A stretch of 64,000 bases of DNA from NCBI GenBank assembly GCA_039000515.1, contig JBCFYV010000012.1:89186284-89250283 (forward strand). The letters are read 5' to 3'. The DNA is from Timema cristinae. Lineage: Eukaryota > Arthropoda > Insecta > Phasmatodea > Timematidae. The notes below the pieces were generated by a model. It was not told the DNA's origin. It was given only the letters and a program-made list of their open reading frames with translations, and searched no databases. Position numbers and translations under genes: made by a program. Within the stretch, counting starts at the first letter, position 1. Each line of letters starts with the position of its first letter. Positions 1-13,600 of the stretch are shown piece after piece.

Positions 1-1652
1 TACGGTTAATTGTCTTTGGTCATCAATAGCAATCTAATCAAACTAATTAACCTTTCTATTAGCCATTAACTGTCACTGCTTAAAATATTGTAACTATTAC
101 AGTCAAACTACCCTTGTTAACTTATTTTCAAACAATTCACTAGTGTATTTATAATTAAGTTAACTAAGAAGTTCATTATTAATGAGATACCGATTTACCT
201 ATTACTTTTGATAAGTCATATACCTTTCATATAGCCTTTAAAATATTTAATGTCAAAGTTATTAAAATTTATCAATTGTCTTTGCTAACATTTTTAAGGT
301 ATTAATAACTACAACCTAGTCAAATTTCCCATTTATCCACTAGTCAATTTGCCTATCAGCCAATCCTATAATCTGCTATTGCTTACAATATTTCAATCAT
401 CACACAGTATTGTTCTTTCCTTGTTTATCTGTTAATTTAATAATTCCAGAACATTATTATTGTACAATCTTACTGATGATTTTTAGAAGTGATGTTATAC
501 CTGTTTTAATTGACTTCATAATTCATGATAAATTAGGTCTTTCTGTAAATAAATCATCTTGCATATTATTTTTATCTTGATTTAATTGACCAATCAATTT
601 AAATAAATGTAACATCAAAATATGGCCCTTATATTATAATCTTTTTCATGTAACTTTATCAATAAATAGTATAAATTACTTCAAAAAGTGAAGTGTTTTT
701 TGTTTGAGGCTTTTATATCTAAATATTGCTTATTGGTTTGTAAGTTTAAATGAATGTATTATTTTATGTGCTGGCACCATAAACATTGTCTTTGGAGGTT
801 ATTTTCTGTCTGTGGTGCGTGTTTTTAGAGTTGTTTTGATCATTTGGTTCTTATCTAAGTTTGCAGGCATTGGCAGATAGCCCTCATCTTACTGTCAGAT
901 CCGAAATAAGTGGTCTCTGTCGGCAATTAATAAAATATCAGCCTTGAACCATTCAGCAATGCTTTAGACACATTTGACATGTGTGTATCTTAAATATTAT
1001 ATCAACAATCAAAATAAGTGTATGGATGTATTTTATGAAATTCATTAACCTTTCTTTAAAATACAATCATATCAATCGAAATAAAAATAACTCTAACAAT
1101 GTTTAAACATTCTTAAACTTCACATTTTACAGTCAAATCAGTCAAATTAAAATATATAGGGAAGTTTCCGCCTTAATATCAAATGAATGACAGTACACTA
1201 ATGCTACTGACAGTCACATGTTAGCCTGAAAAACAACCACCACCTGTTCACAACACTTCACACTGGACAACAAAACAAATTATATGAAGAAAAGCTTGGA
1301 GTAATCAACAATTTCAAATATTTGTTGAATACAAAAGACTCTGCATAAGGTCAAAAAAATTAAATTATACATTTTATAATAAGTTTGCTTAAAAATTGAA
1401 GTTTAATAATAATTAAAATGTGATGGGAATGTAAGTTTGCTGAGAAAACACAATTTCTATTAAAGTGTGAAGAAGACTTCTCTCATCATCCAGTTATTTT
1501 AATTAAAATTTATTGATTTAATCATTTAGAGATTAAAAGCCAATTTTTTTTTGTTAGTAGGGCTTAGTGATGTCACTATTCCTGTTTTAACTAGATTCCG
1601 ATTTCGTAGCATCAACAATTTTAATCTTTTTCCATGCATCCAGCCTCACATA
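1..1652. other. AT-rich intergenic or intronic stretch
   Basis: No exon, RNA gene or mobile element was recognised. The sequence is very AT-rich with many short ATCAATT-like words and no periodicity I could define. Confidence 0.5.
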
Positions 1653-3255
1653 AAAAATATGTAGAAGTAGTCACACACACACATTTTAACACAAAGAGAA
1701 TAATATTTCGGCATTGTTGCCTTTATTAAACACAAAGAAGAAAGAATAGATTACAGTACAGTTAACACAAACACTGGTTACTTAATTTTAAATTTAAAGA
1801 AAAACTATTATAAACACATTGCCCTAGACGTCTAAGGATTCTTCTTGACTCTCTTTCTAGATAATTTCAGCAATTGAAGCCCCTTAAACTTCACCCACAA
1901 TAAATCACAGCATAGTCTTACCTTCCTAGATGTGAATCTGTTCCTTGAAAACCACAAAATTCGCATCACTGTTCATATAAAACCCACCTATCGCCCAAAA
2001 TACCTCCACTATCATAGCAGACATTCTTCATAGGCAAAAAGGTCTCCACCATTGAGTATTGGCACCCAAGCCAAACGAATATGTTCAGAACCCGATGATT
2101 TAACTGAATATTGGAAACAACTCTCCAAAGCAGAGGTTACCCCAAGCCTTTAATAGACAATCAAATCTCCAGAGCACTCTCCAGGGATGACAATAACCCT
2201 CTAAAAAAGTTGAGGACATCCCTCTCACAACACAATACCATCCTGGTCTACAATCTATCAACACCCTCCTTAAAAGTGGTTACAAATTCATAACCAGTTT
2301 CACTCAGACCCAAAACCTATTTAGTTCACCCCCAAGAGTCACTTTCAAACGGCCGCCCAATCTTCACAATATTCTAGTCCCTCCCAAACTTCCTCACCCT
2401 AAAACAATCTGAGAAAAAAAAACCTACTAACAAAGGTTCATACCCCTGTGGTTACACCACATGTGGAATTCATCTACCAGCTACATCCTTCAACAGCAAA
2501 ATAACTAAATTGGAAGACAAAATCCTTGGTTATTAAAATTGCAAAACAAATCATTTGATATATCAACTACAGTGCAAATCATGTGATGCAGAATATATAG
2601 GCCTTACTACAGGTTCTCTTAGAGAGCAAGTGAAAAATCATTGTCTTGGCACAAACCACAAAGATCCAGACAAGCCTGTACCCATTCATGATGGTGCCCA
2701 CAACCAGGAATTCCAAACCTACTACACCACCAAAATATTAAGAGTATTTCCTAAATAGTGCAACAGTTCTCAACTTAGACAGTGGGAACTGGCCCACCAA
2801 AAGATTACCAAATCAAGATTGTTTTAAAATATTTTTTATATTATTATCATTATTATTTATTTTCTTATTTATTATTATAGTTTTTTTAATAGGTCTATAA
2901 AAATACTAACCACAGCCAAGAAATTTATCTTTACTCCCAAAAACAGTTGGCACAATGTGTTTCTAACAGTCTTTCTTTGAATTCAAAATGGCGTAATACA
3001 GTGTTGTGTTATTTGTACTCTTCTTTCTTCTTTGTTTGATAAAGGCAACAATGCCGAAATATTATATTTGTGTTAAAATGTCTGTGTGATTATTTATACT
3101 ATAGAAGACAGAAGAAAGAAAGAAGAAGTCACCTTTGTGCATTGTATTCTTCCCACATTCTTTCCTCTTTCCCTAGGTGGGCTTTCTTCATCAAATTTAT
3201 TCTTAATAGTTTATTTTTCCTTTTTCTTTACCAATTTCTTTCATTATAAAATTCT
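1653..3255 (+). mobile_element. Penelope-like element 1, degenerate, with inverted terminal repeats
   Basis: Broken open frames at about 1930-2830 give PLE motifs in order: FLDVNLFLENHKIRITVHIKP (20 residues or so of the reverse-transcriptase thumb), LQSRGYPKPLIDNQI, a cysteine pair (PCGYTTCG), then a GIY-YIG nuclease segment at 2555-2758 (YQLQCKSCDAEYIGLTTGSL) and WELAHQKITKSRL. The GIY-YIG nuclease after the RT is characteristic of canonical Penelope elements. Inverted copies of one terminal repeat lie at about 1656-1790 and 2972-3110, followed by a tail to about 3255 that is shared with the copy at 26677-26970. Frameshifts and stops make it inactive, and the RT palm is missing. Confidence 0.82.
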
Positions 3256-4849
3256 TTAGCCATTGGGCCACCTCATTTTTAAACATGAATTAAGGTGGGC
3301 AAGACATGCAGCTCTAATGGGAGACTCTAGAGCTGTTTTAAGGGTAGTGAATGCCAAACCCAATTAGAAGAAACCATTGTGAAGACCTAGATGCAGATGG
3401 GAGGATAACATAAGAATGAACCTGAGGCAGATGGTGTGTAATGAGAGGGACTGAATAGAACTAGCTCAAGATAGGGGTAGGTGGCATACTTTTGTAGGTG
3501 CTGCAATTAACTTTGTAGATAGTAAACAAATACTAAAGATGAGTGTTTGATATGTACAAGATTAGAAGAACACAAATGACATTTTGAGTATGTTTACAAC
3601 ATGGCAGTAGTGTAATGGAAAGGTAAAAAACTGGTAATTAACACAAGTTTTCAGTTTTGATGTTTTGTTTAGATGCAAGAATTTTAACTTAATTAATTTA
3701 ATTTTACAAATTTAAGAGCTAAGATTGAAGTATTGAAACTTGCAATAAGATTGATTCTAGACTATTTTGATAGCAATAAGAATGGAGGGTATTGAAAAGT
3801 TGAGTATGACATCCCTAGTTAATACTTAGAAGTTTGAGTGTAGAATTCAAACGCCTATTAGTTTCCTGTGCTTACAATTTTTATATTAGCCTCGGTCGTT
3901 TATTAATTTTTATTTTTTAAATCAGTTTAGTAATATGGCAAGTTTAGTTAGTATTTACTTTTTAACAAATTAATACTGCTTGGAATTTTAAACAATACGA
4001 CAACTAAACTAGTTAATTTAAATGTCATCATCTTGTTTTTAGAATGAATTATGTTTTTGTAATTCAGTAAAATTTGAATTTTGCCAAAAAAATTATAGGC
4101 CTACTGTAATTTTCAGCAAAAATATGTCTATGCCTGCCTTAGCCCAGTTTCCAATAGTGATTGAGTGTTGTTTTATTGTTACTTCAAAGGATTGTGGCAC
4201 CTGAACCCCTTTAAGTAACAAGATGACATATTTTTTGTTTTAAAATACTCTATAGGGGCTTACTAATCTGGAAATTTCAAATTTTTAACACATGTCCCAC
4301 ATGACTTTTTGGGGCTCCGAAAAATCAATTTTTAGAAAATTTTCCAAATTCTACCAATTTTTTTTAGGTTGAAGGAGTATCAGTAACAGTTCAATTTTTT
4401 TCTGCACATACTACTCATACATAAATGTAACAGGAAAAATATTGGCCTGTTACTATAGATCCTTCATTATATTTTTCAAGCCCAAATTCCGAATAAATCC
4501 ATTAAAAAAAATGAAAATTTAGGCCTAAAAAACTATGATTAGCTTTAACTCAAATCTAATTTCGTCTAAACTAAAAAATAAGTTCATTCCTTAAGCTTTC
4601 AAATGAGCCCTAGCTGTCATCCCTGCTAGTTCAAATAAATTTAATGCAGATTTTAGAAAATAACCCTAAAATGACACTTTTTGCCTGTTCGTGATGTAAA
4701 AAATAGCCTATATATCAAGGAGTAATTTTTTTTTTAAATATAACAAAAATTGTTTTGAAGTCTAAAAGATTGGTGCAAATCTTCTACCAAATTTAATCAA
4801 AATAAAAAATGGTGTGGAATTTTTTTTATTAAAATTTGTTGATTTAGCA
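3256..4849. other. AT-rich stretch, nothing recognised
   Basis: No gene or element boundary was identified. The 4290-4850 part is rich in homopolymer A and T runs. It may be the untranslated end of the neighbouring LINE, but this cannot be shown. Confidence 0.4.
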
Positions 4850-6250
4850 TGGAATGACCCTAGCTGTTTCCAGTCCGTATCCGGGTCCGTTTTGTAAAAA
4901 TACCTTCATCTCTCTCTGTTCTTTCCACAATTCTTCCTCTTGCACTCTCTTGCACTCTCCTCCTCTCACTTGCACTCTTGATGCTCTGTTCATCCCATCA
5001 CTTCCTTGGTCTCCCTTGCAGTCTCTTCTCTACATACTTCATATTTATTTATTAATCTTCCTGGAATACTCTCCCCTTCCATCCTCATTACATGACCATA
5101 CAATCACACCCTAGCTTTCTCTACTATCTCATGTTACCCCCGTACCCCAATATTTGACCTACATCTTCAGGTTAGGTTAGGTTATGAGGAAATTACTCTT
5201 CCTATCTATTCTGGTGACAGCTAGCATGCTACTCAAAAACTTCCATTTTCGTGGTCTCCTCTTTCTTTGTAGTCTACAATTTTCTTGTTTCTCTTTTATC
5301 TAAAATCAAAGTTTGCCTCTATACAACACTACCTTACACTTCAGGGGCACCTCTCTTTTACATTGTAGGTCTTTTAAAAACCTGTATAAACATTTTCTCC
5401 CTGCTGACCTCGTTTCACTATATCTTCTCTGCTGCCATTACCAAATCATTTCCAAACTCATATCTCTTTTCCATCAACTGTCTAGTTCCAAATATTAAGT
5501 CTATAGTCAACCTCTTCTTTCTGAACCCATGTTGCTCCTCTCTTAATCTTCCCTTTATGCTTTTCCTCATTCTTTTTTACAGAATCTTTTCATGCATTTT
5601 TGCCCATTGGCACATCAGTGTATGCTTCTATAGTTTTCACACCTCTTCCGATCTCCTTTCTTTGATATTGGTAATATAATCCCTTTCTTCCACTCCTCTT
5701 GACACTCTACTCCCTCCACACTGCCCTTGCTACTCTATATCACCAATGTAGACCCTATTTATTCTGCTGCCAGTTTCATTATCGTGAGTTTGTCCCCTCC
5801 TGGTGTCTTTCCATTACTCATCCTTTTCAAGGCCTCGTCTACCTCCTTCCAGGTTACATCTGCTACTTCCTCCTCCATCTCTTAATTCAGCTCCTCTTCT
5901 TGATTCTTTCCTACCAATCCTTCCCCCTCCAGGTTCAACAATCTTTCAAAATATGCTTTCCAAAGCTTCTTTACCTCGTTGTCCCTCTCCATTATCTTAC
6001 TTTTTTCATTTATCACTCAGAACTCTTTCCTATTTCCCCCCCTCCTTTGGTTCACTTGACTATACAATATTTTCTTGCACCCTTGCACATCAGTCTATAG
6101 CACTTTTGTCCACTCTTCCAACCATGTTTTCCTCCCTAGCTTATATATCTTCTCTTTCCGCTCATTATTCTACACACCTCCTCTGCCACTTCAACCATGT
6201 ACTTTTTGAACCTTTGTCACTCCTGTTCTTCTTTTATGTCATTCATGGGT
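4850..6250 (-). mobile_element. Decayed LINE (non-LTR retrotransposon), RT and C-terminal part
   Basis: Read on the minus strand from 6250 downwards, with several stops, the translation gives non-LTR RT landmarks in order: KKLWKAYFERLLN, ALKRMSNGKTPGGD, EEWKKGIILPISKKGDRKRC, LREEQHGFRKKR, then a C-terminal GHVMRMEGESIPGRL. Order and spacing fit RTE-like or related LINEs. The endonuclease and the active-site YxDD block were not found. The overlapping plus-strand open frames are CT-rich shadows. Confidence 0.72.
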
Positions 6251-7565
6251 AGTTTGCTCTAGTAGTGGACTCTAAAGAACAAGTGGCATGCAGTCGCCAT
6301 AATACTGGTTGTTTAAGAACTTTTATTTCTTGTCTATGAATATTTATTTCTCCATAAACTTATATGTATCATTCATATGTTTCTAAGTGTGAAAAAATAA
6401 ATATATGCTTAATATACCATTAATAGTGAAATCATAAGACTACACGATCAATTACCAACCACCAGTTATTTATTTTATCTTAACATTTGACAAATGGTGG
6501 TACCTGAGAGCCTATCCTAAACTTTGACTGGATGATATTATGGCAGCAATAAATAATCAAAAACAGGACCAAAGTTGGCTACAGTTCGAACCATAAATAG
6601 AAGTTTGATAAGTTAACATTATTACACTTTTGGTGCTTCACGTGTTACTAGTTGTCCGGCTATTCATAAATATATATGTGTAAATAGTATGGACGGCTAG
6701 TAACATTTAAGGTTGGGCTACTCAACACTTTGGCCAATTATTTGGTTTTTCACAATATTACAAATGTAATGCACAAAATTGTTTTAATATATATAATTTT
6801 TTGTAAATTCATAATAAAAATTATTTATCAACATAAAAAAGTGTTAGTAAAAAACTGAAATATGCTGTGGCAACTATTTGAAAATGGGGGAGGGAGAAGT
6901 ACAAGGTGATAGGTGTATTAGATCTTTTGATATACATCCAAGAAGCTCAAATGTTTAATTGCTCTAAGAGAACTAGCTTGTTAAAAATATCCCATAACAT
7001 GGCAGTTCTGTTAAGTTGGTTTTCCACTCTCCCTCCATGGATATGTGGGTACATTTTCTCATCCCTACAATATTAATGTAGGGTTGTGTGTTTAACTTAA
7101 ACGGGTACTAAAGAAGTGTGAAAAAGAAATGAAACATAATATAATGATAAGAAGGGTTGACTGAATGGGAAGTTTGCCTAACTATAGAGGCTGAAAGGTT
7201 AAATCCTGCCTAAAGCACTAATAAAATTTTAATTGTATTTTTATATCCTTGCTTCAGTCAAACAAGAGTGTAGTTTATATTTTTAAATTTCTAAACCCTT
7301 TTCCTCTTTAAATTAAGCTGTAAATAGCCTTCTTTTTAACTGTACTACAATATATATACTTTTAAATTATTTGTTTGACTTTCAAGTGCCCAGAACAGGG
7401 TTAAGTGAAGGAAAAGTGTCAAAAGAACATCGCTGGTCATATGAATAAGTGTAAAGCTGTGAAATGTGATCTATTAAAGATGAAAAGCTTTGTACAGATA
7501 AGCTGGGGAGTACAATAAGCAAACAAACGAGTTTCAATGGCGACTTAAGCGCCGTACAATCATAC
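6251..7565. other. AT-rich stretch below exon 12, nothing recognised
   Basis: No further RRBP1-like coding exon was recognised here, although the protein should continue. No clear mobile-element termini. Confidence 0.4.
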
Positions 7566-7640
7566 CTCGGTGACGATGTGAGGGAGAGACTTTTCTATAC
7601 AGCTATAGGCAAACTCGACGCCACAAACTTCACACGTGGC
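7566..7640 (-). CDS. RRBP1/KTN1: Probable RRBP1/KTN1-like exon 12
   Basis: 75 nt, 25 codons, phase 0, [20 protein letters not shown] then HIVTE. A strong pyrimidine tract and acceptor (tttccccctgcag) and donor GAG|gtatga frame it, and it is GC-rich compared with its surroundings. The other two frames contain stops. It lacks a clear match to remembered vertebrate sequence, and its three cysteines are unusual for the rod. It could be a lineage-specific or alternative exon. It lies 4.5 kb beyond exon 11. Confidence 0.6.
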
Positions 7641-10600
7641 CTGCAGGGGGAAACATAACCTTACCTTTATAACCATATTGCATGCACCTACATTAGTCAG
7701 TAATACCAACCACAAATACAACATTATCCCTTTTAGGCAAAACATTATAATATACTTGTCATGAACAAATTACTGTGAAATCTTTGTTAGTATCTTATAA
7801 TCTAAATAATTTCACTGTGATGTACTATGTAGTTTTATACAATAAGGCTATAAAAATAATTACTTTTTTATATTGCTTTTGTTGGACAAGTTTTAAAGAA
7901 CCAGTTTAAGGAAAACAAGAAAAGCGAGCATAAGGACCTGTATTAGTGGAAACATAGGCTAACATGTCAACCTTATCTGGTTTGATTTGCCAGTAACAGG
8001 TAGGGTGGGGCTATGAGTCTTAAACGGGTGTACGTACTTTTTCCTAAATGGTTTTACACTCTCTTTCCACATAAATTAAGGTGTATTTCTTTTAAAACTC
8101 AACCTCTATTATCCCTATTCTTGTAGTGTAAATATGTGGATAGCTCGAATTAACAGTTAATATATGATGTGCATGCACGCACCCACACAAAACAAAAGAC
8201 ATATACAGGTAGTTCAAAATGCAAAGGCTATTAGAGAATTAGAATGGTGCAAACATGATTGAGTGCCAAAATTTGAAATAAATCTCTTAAATAAATTGTT
8301 TAAGTTAAAGGATGTATTTTTTCTTTGAATCTGACTATCTTTATGGGCTCTCACCATGGTAGGAATGAGGAAGGTAAGATTTTAGAGAGAATGTACCCTC
8401 ATTTTTATAGAGGGAGTGGGAAACCATTTAGGAAACCAGCAACTCCAGTACACCCGCCAGGGATTAAACCTCGATTTTATTGCCGGAGTTGCCAGGTTGT
8501 TATAACAATGTTCCACTATATGGAGTTGGTTAGAATGATATTTTACTGTACATACAAACAATATTTAAAGCAACTATTTGAAATAACGGGGTTCTAGTTT
8601 TAAATTCCCATAAGGTATAGAGCACAGGAATATTTAAATACAACATTTAAGCCAAAGCCAGTACAATTTAACAGTCAGGCCAGTCCTTATATTTGGAAAT
8701 TTTCCATTCTAGTAATACAACTACCCTTACACAAACACTAAATCCTCAACACTTGACATGTAATAATAACATGACCTTCTGATCAGAAGCAAAGGCTGAA
8801 CCATTATTTAAAAAATATTCTTAAGCTTTGCCATAGGTTACACCTTAATTTACAAATATTTTTTCAAATAATATTTTGTAGATTTACACACTGTTTATAC
8901 TGCTAGGTAACAATCTTACTTGATTGGTTATTATAGGCTACATCTTAGTAGACCCAAACAAGGTAAGCATGTTACATTTAAGGAACGGTGTATTTTTACA
9001 TCCATTACTGTTTTCAGCCTGGGGCCTGAGTTCATTTTTATTCTAGTCATATATTTTCCAATACCGGCTTGCTAGGCCTTTTGTAGCTTCATATGCCTTA
9101 TACTCTATCTTAAAACTAGGACAGGCACAACATCCGTCTCTGACCGTCAAGTTATCAATGTGAGAGGGTAAACCCATATTTTCATCAAAGATATTATTGT
9201 GTTTCGAATTTATGATGAGGACGATGACCCGTGCAAGCCCCACGGTTGGACGGCAATCCTTACAGTTACAATCTATGATTGTAATTGGTTGGTGATAATT
9301 ATGATATTAACATTCTTTGCAGTGATGATTTGTAAGTGCACGGTGGTTTGTAGGTGTGTAGTTTCTAGCCCTCACTTTAATGATATTAACTTGAAATTGT
9401 TTGCACACTTTTTGAGGGTTTCACTTATTATATTAATAAAAACAGAATATAATTAATTTAATACTCTTACACTATTTATTAAACTGATTATACACTCTTA
9501 AGATTGTAACTTGAACATTAGAGCAACATAGATCTTGCTTGTGTGACTAAAGGACATGAACTTTTCCTACGCAGTTTCTTTTCAGCCCTTATATATGGAT
9601 GCCCCCTCCCTCCGCTGTTGGAAGTAAAACCTGGCCACGTTGGCATGGTTTTTAAATAATGAACGAAACTGAAATTTTCTCTGCGTATATTATAGTCGTC
9701 ATAATTTTTAACTTTACTTTTTGAAAACACTTGAGGTTTAAAACAGGTTAAAATAAATAATGAATGATCAAAATGATATTGATAGTAAAATATAACTTGA
9801 ATTTAGTGTTGAAAATACTATGCTACAATTTTGCCTAGTCATTCATGGAGGAAGCATAAAAGGATGATTTATTTATTGTTCTTTAGTTTAAAAGATGAAA
9901 ATTATACTTTATCCATGATTTTCAGATAAATAAGAGGGGCCTAAAACAGTATAATTACACAATGTCGGGAATCGAACCAAGGATTCTTACCTCAGTAGGC
10001 AGACACGCTAAAGACTGAGCTAATAAGGAACAGTTTATACAGATTAAAAGTGAAAAGAGATCTTTTAACCCTAAAGATTTTTGTGTATTCAAAATTAGAT
10101 TTATTTAAAAGAATATTTGAATTTGAACTTTTAAACTTGGCTAATCTCAACAAATTTTAGACCAAATTTAGAAAGCGTGGGAATGAAGTTTTTAAATAAG
10201 ACACATCCACAAATAACACAGGTACTGGAATATTTGGTGACCAGGAGTGATAATTTGACATAAACCCGAAAAATTATACAAATGACAGCCTGACTTTTGA
10301 AAGAGCTTTAAGTCATTACAATTATTCATACTAAACAAATAGTGTCGGTAGGGTCACTGAAATATTGCAAATTTTTACAAACTTTTACTAAGCCCATTAA
10401 AATTAATATAAACATATTTTTAAAGTTAACTGTAATCTTTTTTTAATGTATTATACATACACAAAATAAAAAGAGCTTGAATATTTCCTCAAAATTAATT
10501 GTGTGGTCTTTTATATGCAAATATTGGTCAATTATGTTGATTTTATGCCAATTTTAATGAAAATTAATGATATTCAAACTACACACACTTTTACTTAGCT

Positions 10601-13600
10601 GCAGACGACAATGTTCTTTGTGGGAAATTGCCAGGAAACATAGTAACAACTACACTATTATAATTTTCATTTTTATATGCCAATATCAAATAAAAGTTTC
10701 CAGGCCATATAATATTTCCCTTACCAAAGACAATTGGCAAAGAAGAAGTAATATGTGTGTTTGATATGGCTATTATAACAATCAATACTATTTCCATGGA
10801 GTGGATTTTTTTCAATTTATTTGGCCAGAAAATTCATTTTATTTACCACAAATCATGGTTTCCAAGCATCGGTAATTAAAGTTACTCATTATGTTTCTAT
10901 CCACCTTTTCTGTACCTTCTTTCAAATATAATACAGTCAACCTTTGACAACTCTGACTTCGAATAATTCAGACAAAATTTTTGAAAATAAAATTTATACA
11001 ATAACACACCAACCACATGCTGGGAGGCTAAAAATGTTATAGTAGTGTATTGTGGAGGACTGTCGGAGATCTTGCAACGCACCACTACTACCTCTCCCAT
11101 CTCGCCCCCTCACATACAGTACAGTATACAGATAATTTCTAAGTAATATAGGCCTATTGTAATTTCAACCTCTCGCATTCCAGTACCTGTGTTATTTGAC
11201 GTTGTGTCTATCTAATAAGTGATATGTATTGTTTACCTCGTCATATTAAAGCACAATATTACATTAGATAAAGTATCAGTTTTCATTCCATAGCCACAAC
11301 TTTATTTCCCCTCTATAGCCCAGACTTTTCCTAACTCAGACAGACCCCTGTCCTCTTTTAATACAAGTTATTGAGAATTGACTGGATAGTTAAAGTTTGA
11401 TTTTTCTTATCAGTGAATTTATAAAATTACATCTATCTTCTGTATTTTTAAATTCTAACTTTAATTTAGTGTTTATTTAGATTAGTAAGTGATTGCTTGG
11501 TAAGAAAAAATTGCTCCTGTAAGAGGCCTTTTCTTGGAGGATGTAAAAATTATGGTAAACTTAATGTTCAGGTAACATAGAAGTTTGTGTATATGGAATC
11601 TATCACAATATGATTAATTTAACGTTGATATGATATTCACTTAATGCAAGAGTTTTCCAGGGGAGAGCTTTCAATTCAAATGGCATTACATTACATTATT
11701 TAGTACTTTATTTATTTGTTTATATTGTACAGAACAGACACCTTCTTCAATAGAGTTGGTCTGTCCAATTCTCACTATCACCAAAGCTTCAGGGTCTTTG
11801 CTTACTGTCAGCTGCTATATAAAGTATGTGTCCCCCTTAACAATTCCAGTTTCATTTTAATGAACCATGATCATCATTAACTGTTTACAGCATGAGTCCA
11901 GGTCAGTTTAATAAAAATAAATCATTTGTTTAAACAGTCAAATTTCATCAATTATGTTTGGCTTGAGTTTTGATGTTACATGAATATTAATTACAATCCT
12001 ATGTTTCTTTATGTAAATAAAAATTAAGTTGATCATGAAAGTTTAGTGGAGAACACTAGTTTTTCCTTTTTCCTTAAAAAAATAGACACTTTCTTAGTAA
12101 GTCTAAGACCATAGCATAAGGAGGGTTTAGAGTGAATGCTAACATCCATAACTACACCACCACTGGGGGGAAGAAACTAACCTCGTGAGAGCCCTCCAGA
12201 CGCTCCTTCTCCTCTTTGAGGGTCTGGAGCGCTGTCTCCTTGACCTCCAAAAGCTGCTTCCACCTGGCCTCCTCTTTCTCCACATGGTTCTGAAGCCTGT
12301 TCAGCATACCCTCCTGTGACATACAAAACTTTACCATTACACCTCTGAGAGGTAACAACACAATATTGTAATATTGTAATGGGTATTGGTAGTTGAATTA
12401 TTTTTTAAAGGGCCACCTACCAGAATGCTGATATTCTTTTCATACCTGTAAATCCTGCATTATTTAATAAGTGGTTTGATGATTCAAATTATGGTCAATG
12501 CTAGAATGGAGATGAAAGATAACATGTCTTTATGGGATTAAACCTCTTATATCTGAAGTTTTAACAGTAAAAAAAATCCATAGCATAATTATCTCATTTT
12601 CAAGGACATTTCAGGTGAAGTTTTGCAGTTTTGAGATCAAAATAAACGATGCCATTTTAATAATTTCACAATAGAAAATTATAAGAGAAGACTTACAGTT
12701 TCCTCAATGATGGTCTTGTAATGCGCGACCAAGGCCTCCAGTTTAGCATTTTCTGCCTCGAGAGTGGTGTTGTCGACCTGCACCAGCCGGGACTTGAGAT
12801 CAGATAGAAGAATGCAAGCGCGACTCTCAAATATCTCTAGCCACTGGTCAAACGTCTGCACCGGTAGAAAAGAATATAGTCGTTAGTAATTTATCAGATG
12901 CCACGTTAATTCTTAAGGTCAACTTCACATTCAACAAATTGACTCATAAGAGTGAAAACTATGTTTGAGTTTAGCCTTTAACATCAATGAATGCTGTTTT
13001 GGTGACTTTCTTAAGGTTTGTATTACCTTTAAGATTAAAGAGTACTCTTTCTTTAAGCTAGTGGTTGTGGCAAATATTACGTTTTAAAACACAAGGCAAA
13101 ATTTAAAAATACACTATATTTTATTTTCTCGTTTCCAAATTATAAATACAACCATAAAAGTAAAAAGGGTATTTGAATGGGAATCAAAACTCGTTAAGTG
13201 TAACACAATATTTAAATTTATTAAAAGTGAAAGCAAGATGGAAAACCTTATAAAGCCATGGCAAAAATAAATGACAGTCGGCAATCGACCGAGGTAAATG
13301 ACCAAATGTAACTAAATATTTTTGACAAATGAGTGTGGTGCTAACAATATAAGATAATTCTGAAAAGTGTTTGAAATGCAGCCAAATTAAAAATATTCTA
13401 TATTAACTAAAAGCTATATTGCTTCAGAATTTTTTTTAAAATGAGAACCAAATCTTGGGTGTAATGTGTAGGTAAATGTGAATTGACCTGGCTCAAGACT
13501 TTAAGAAGCTTTGCACATCTGTGTTAATTGCACCATAGCTCTCATTTACTCTTAAAACTAAAATAAGTGCATCCAAAATGTTTGTTTGATGAATCTGTTG

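Noticed and set aside
4854..6252. Several plus-strand open frames rich in Ser, Leu and Phe
   Set aside because: They are shadows of the purine-rich minus-strand LINE, whose RT motifs are on the other strand.
9958..10030. A minus-strand tRNA gene
   Set aside because: The A and B boxes are present but the acceptor and anticodon stems do not pair. Read as a SINE head.
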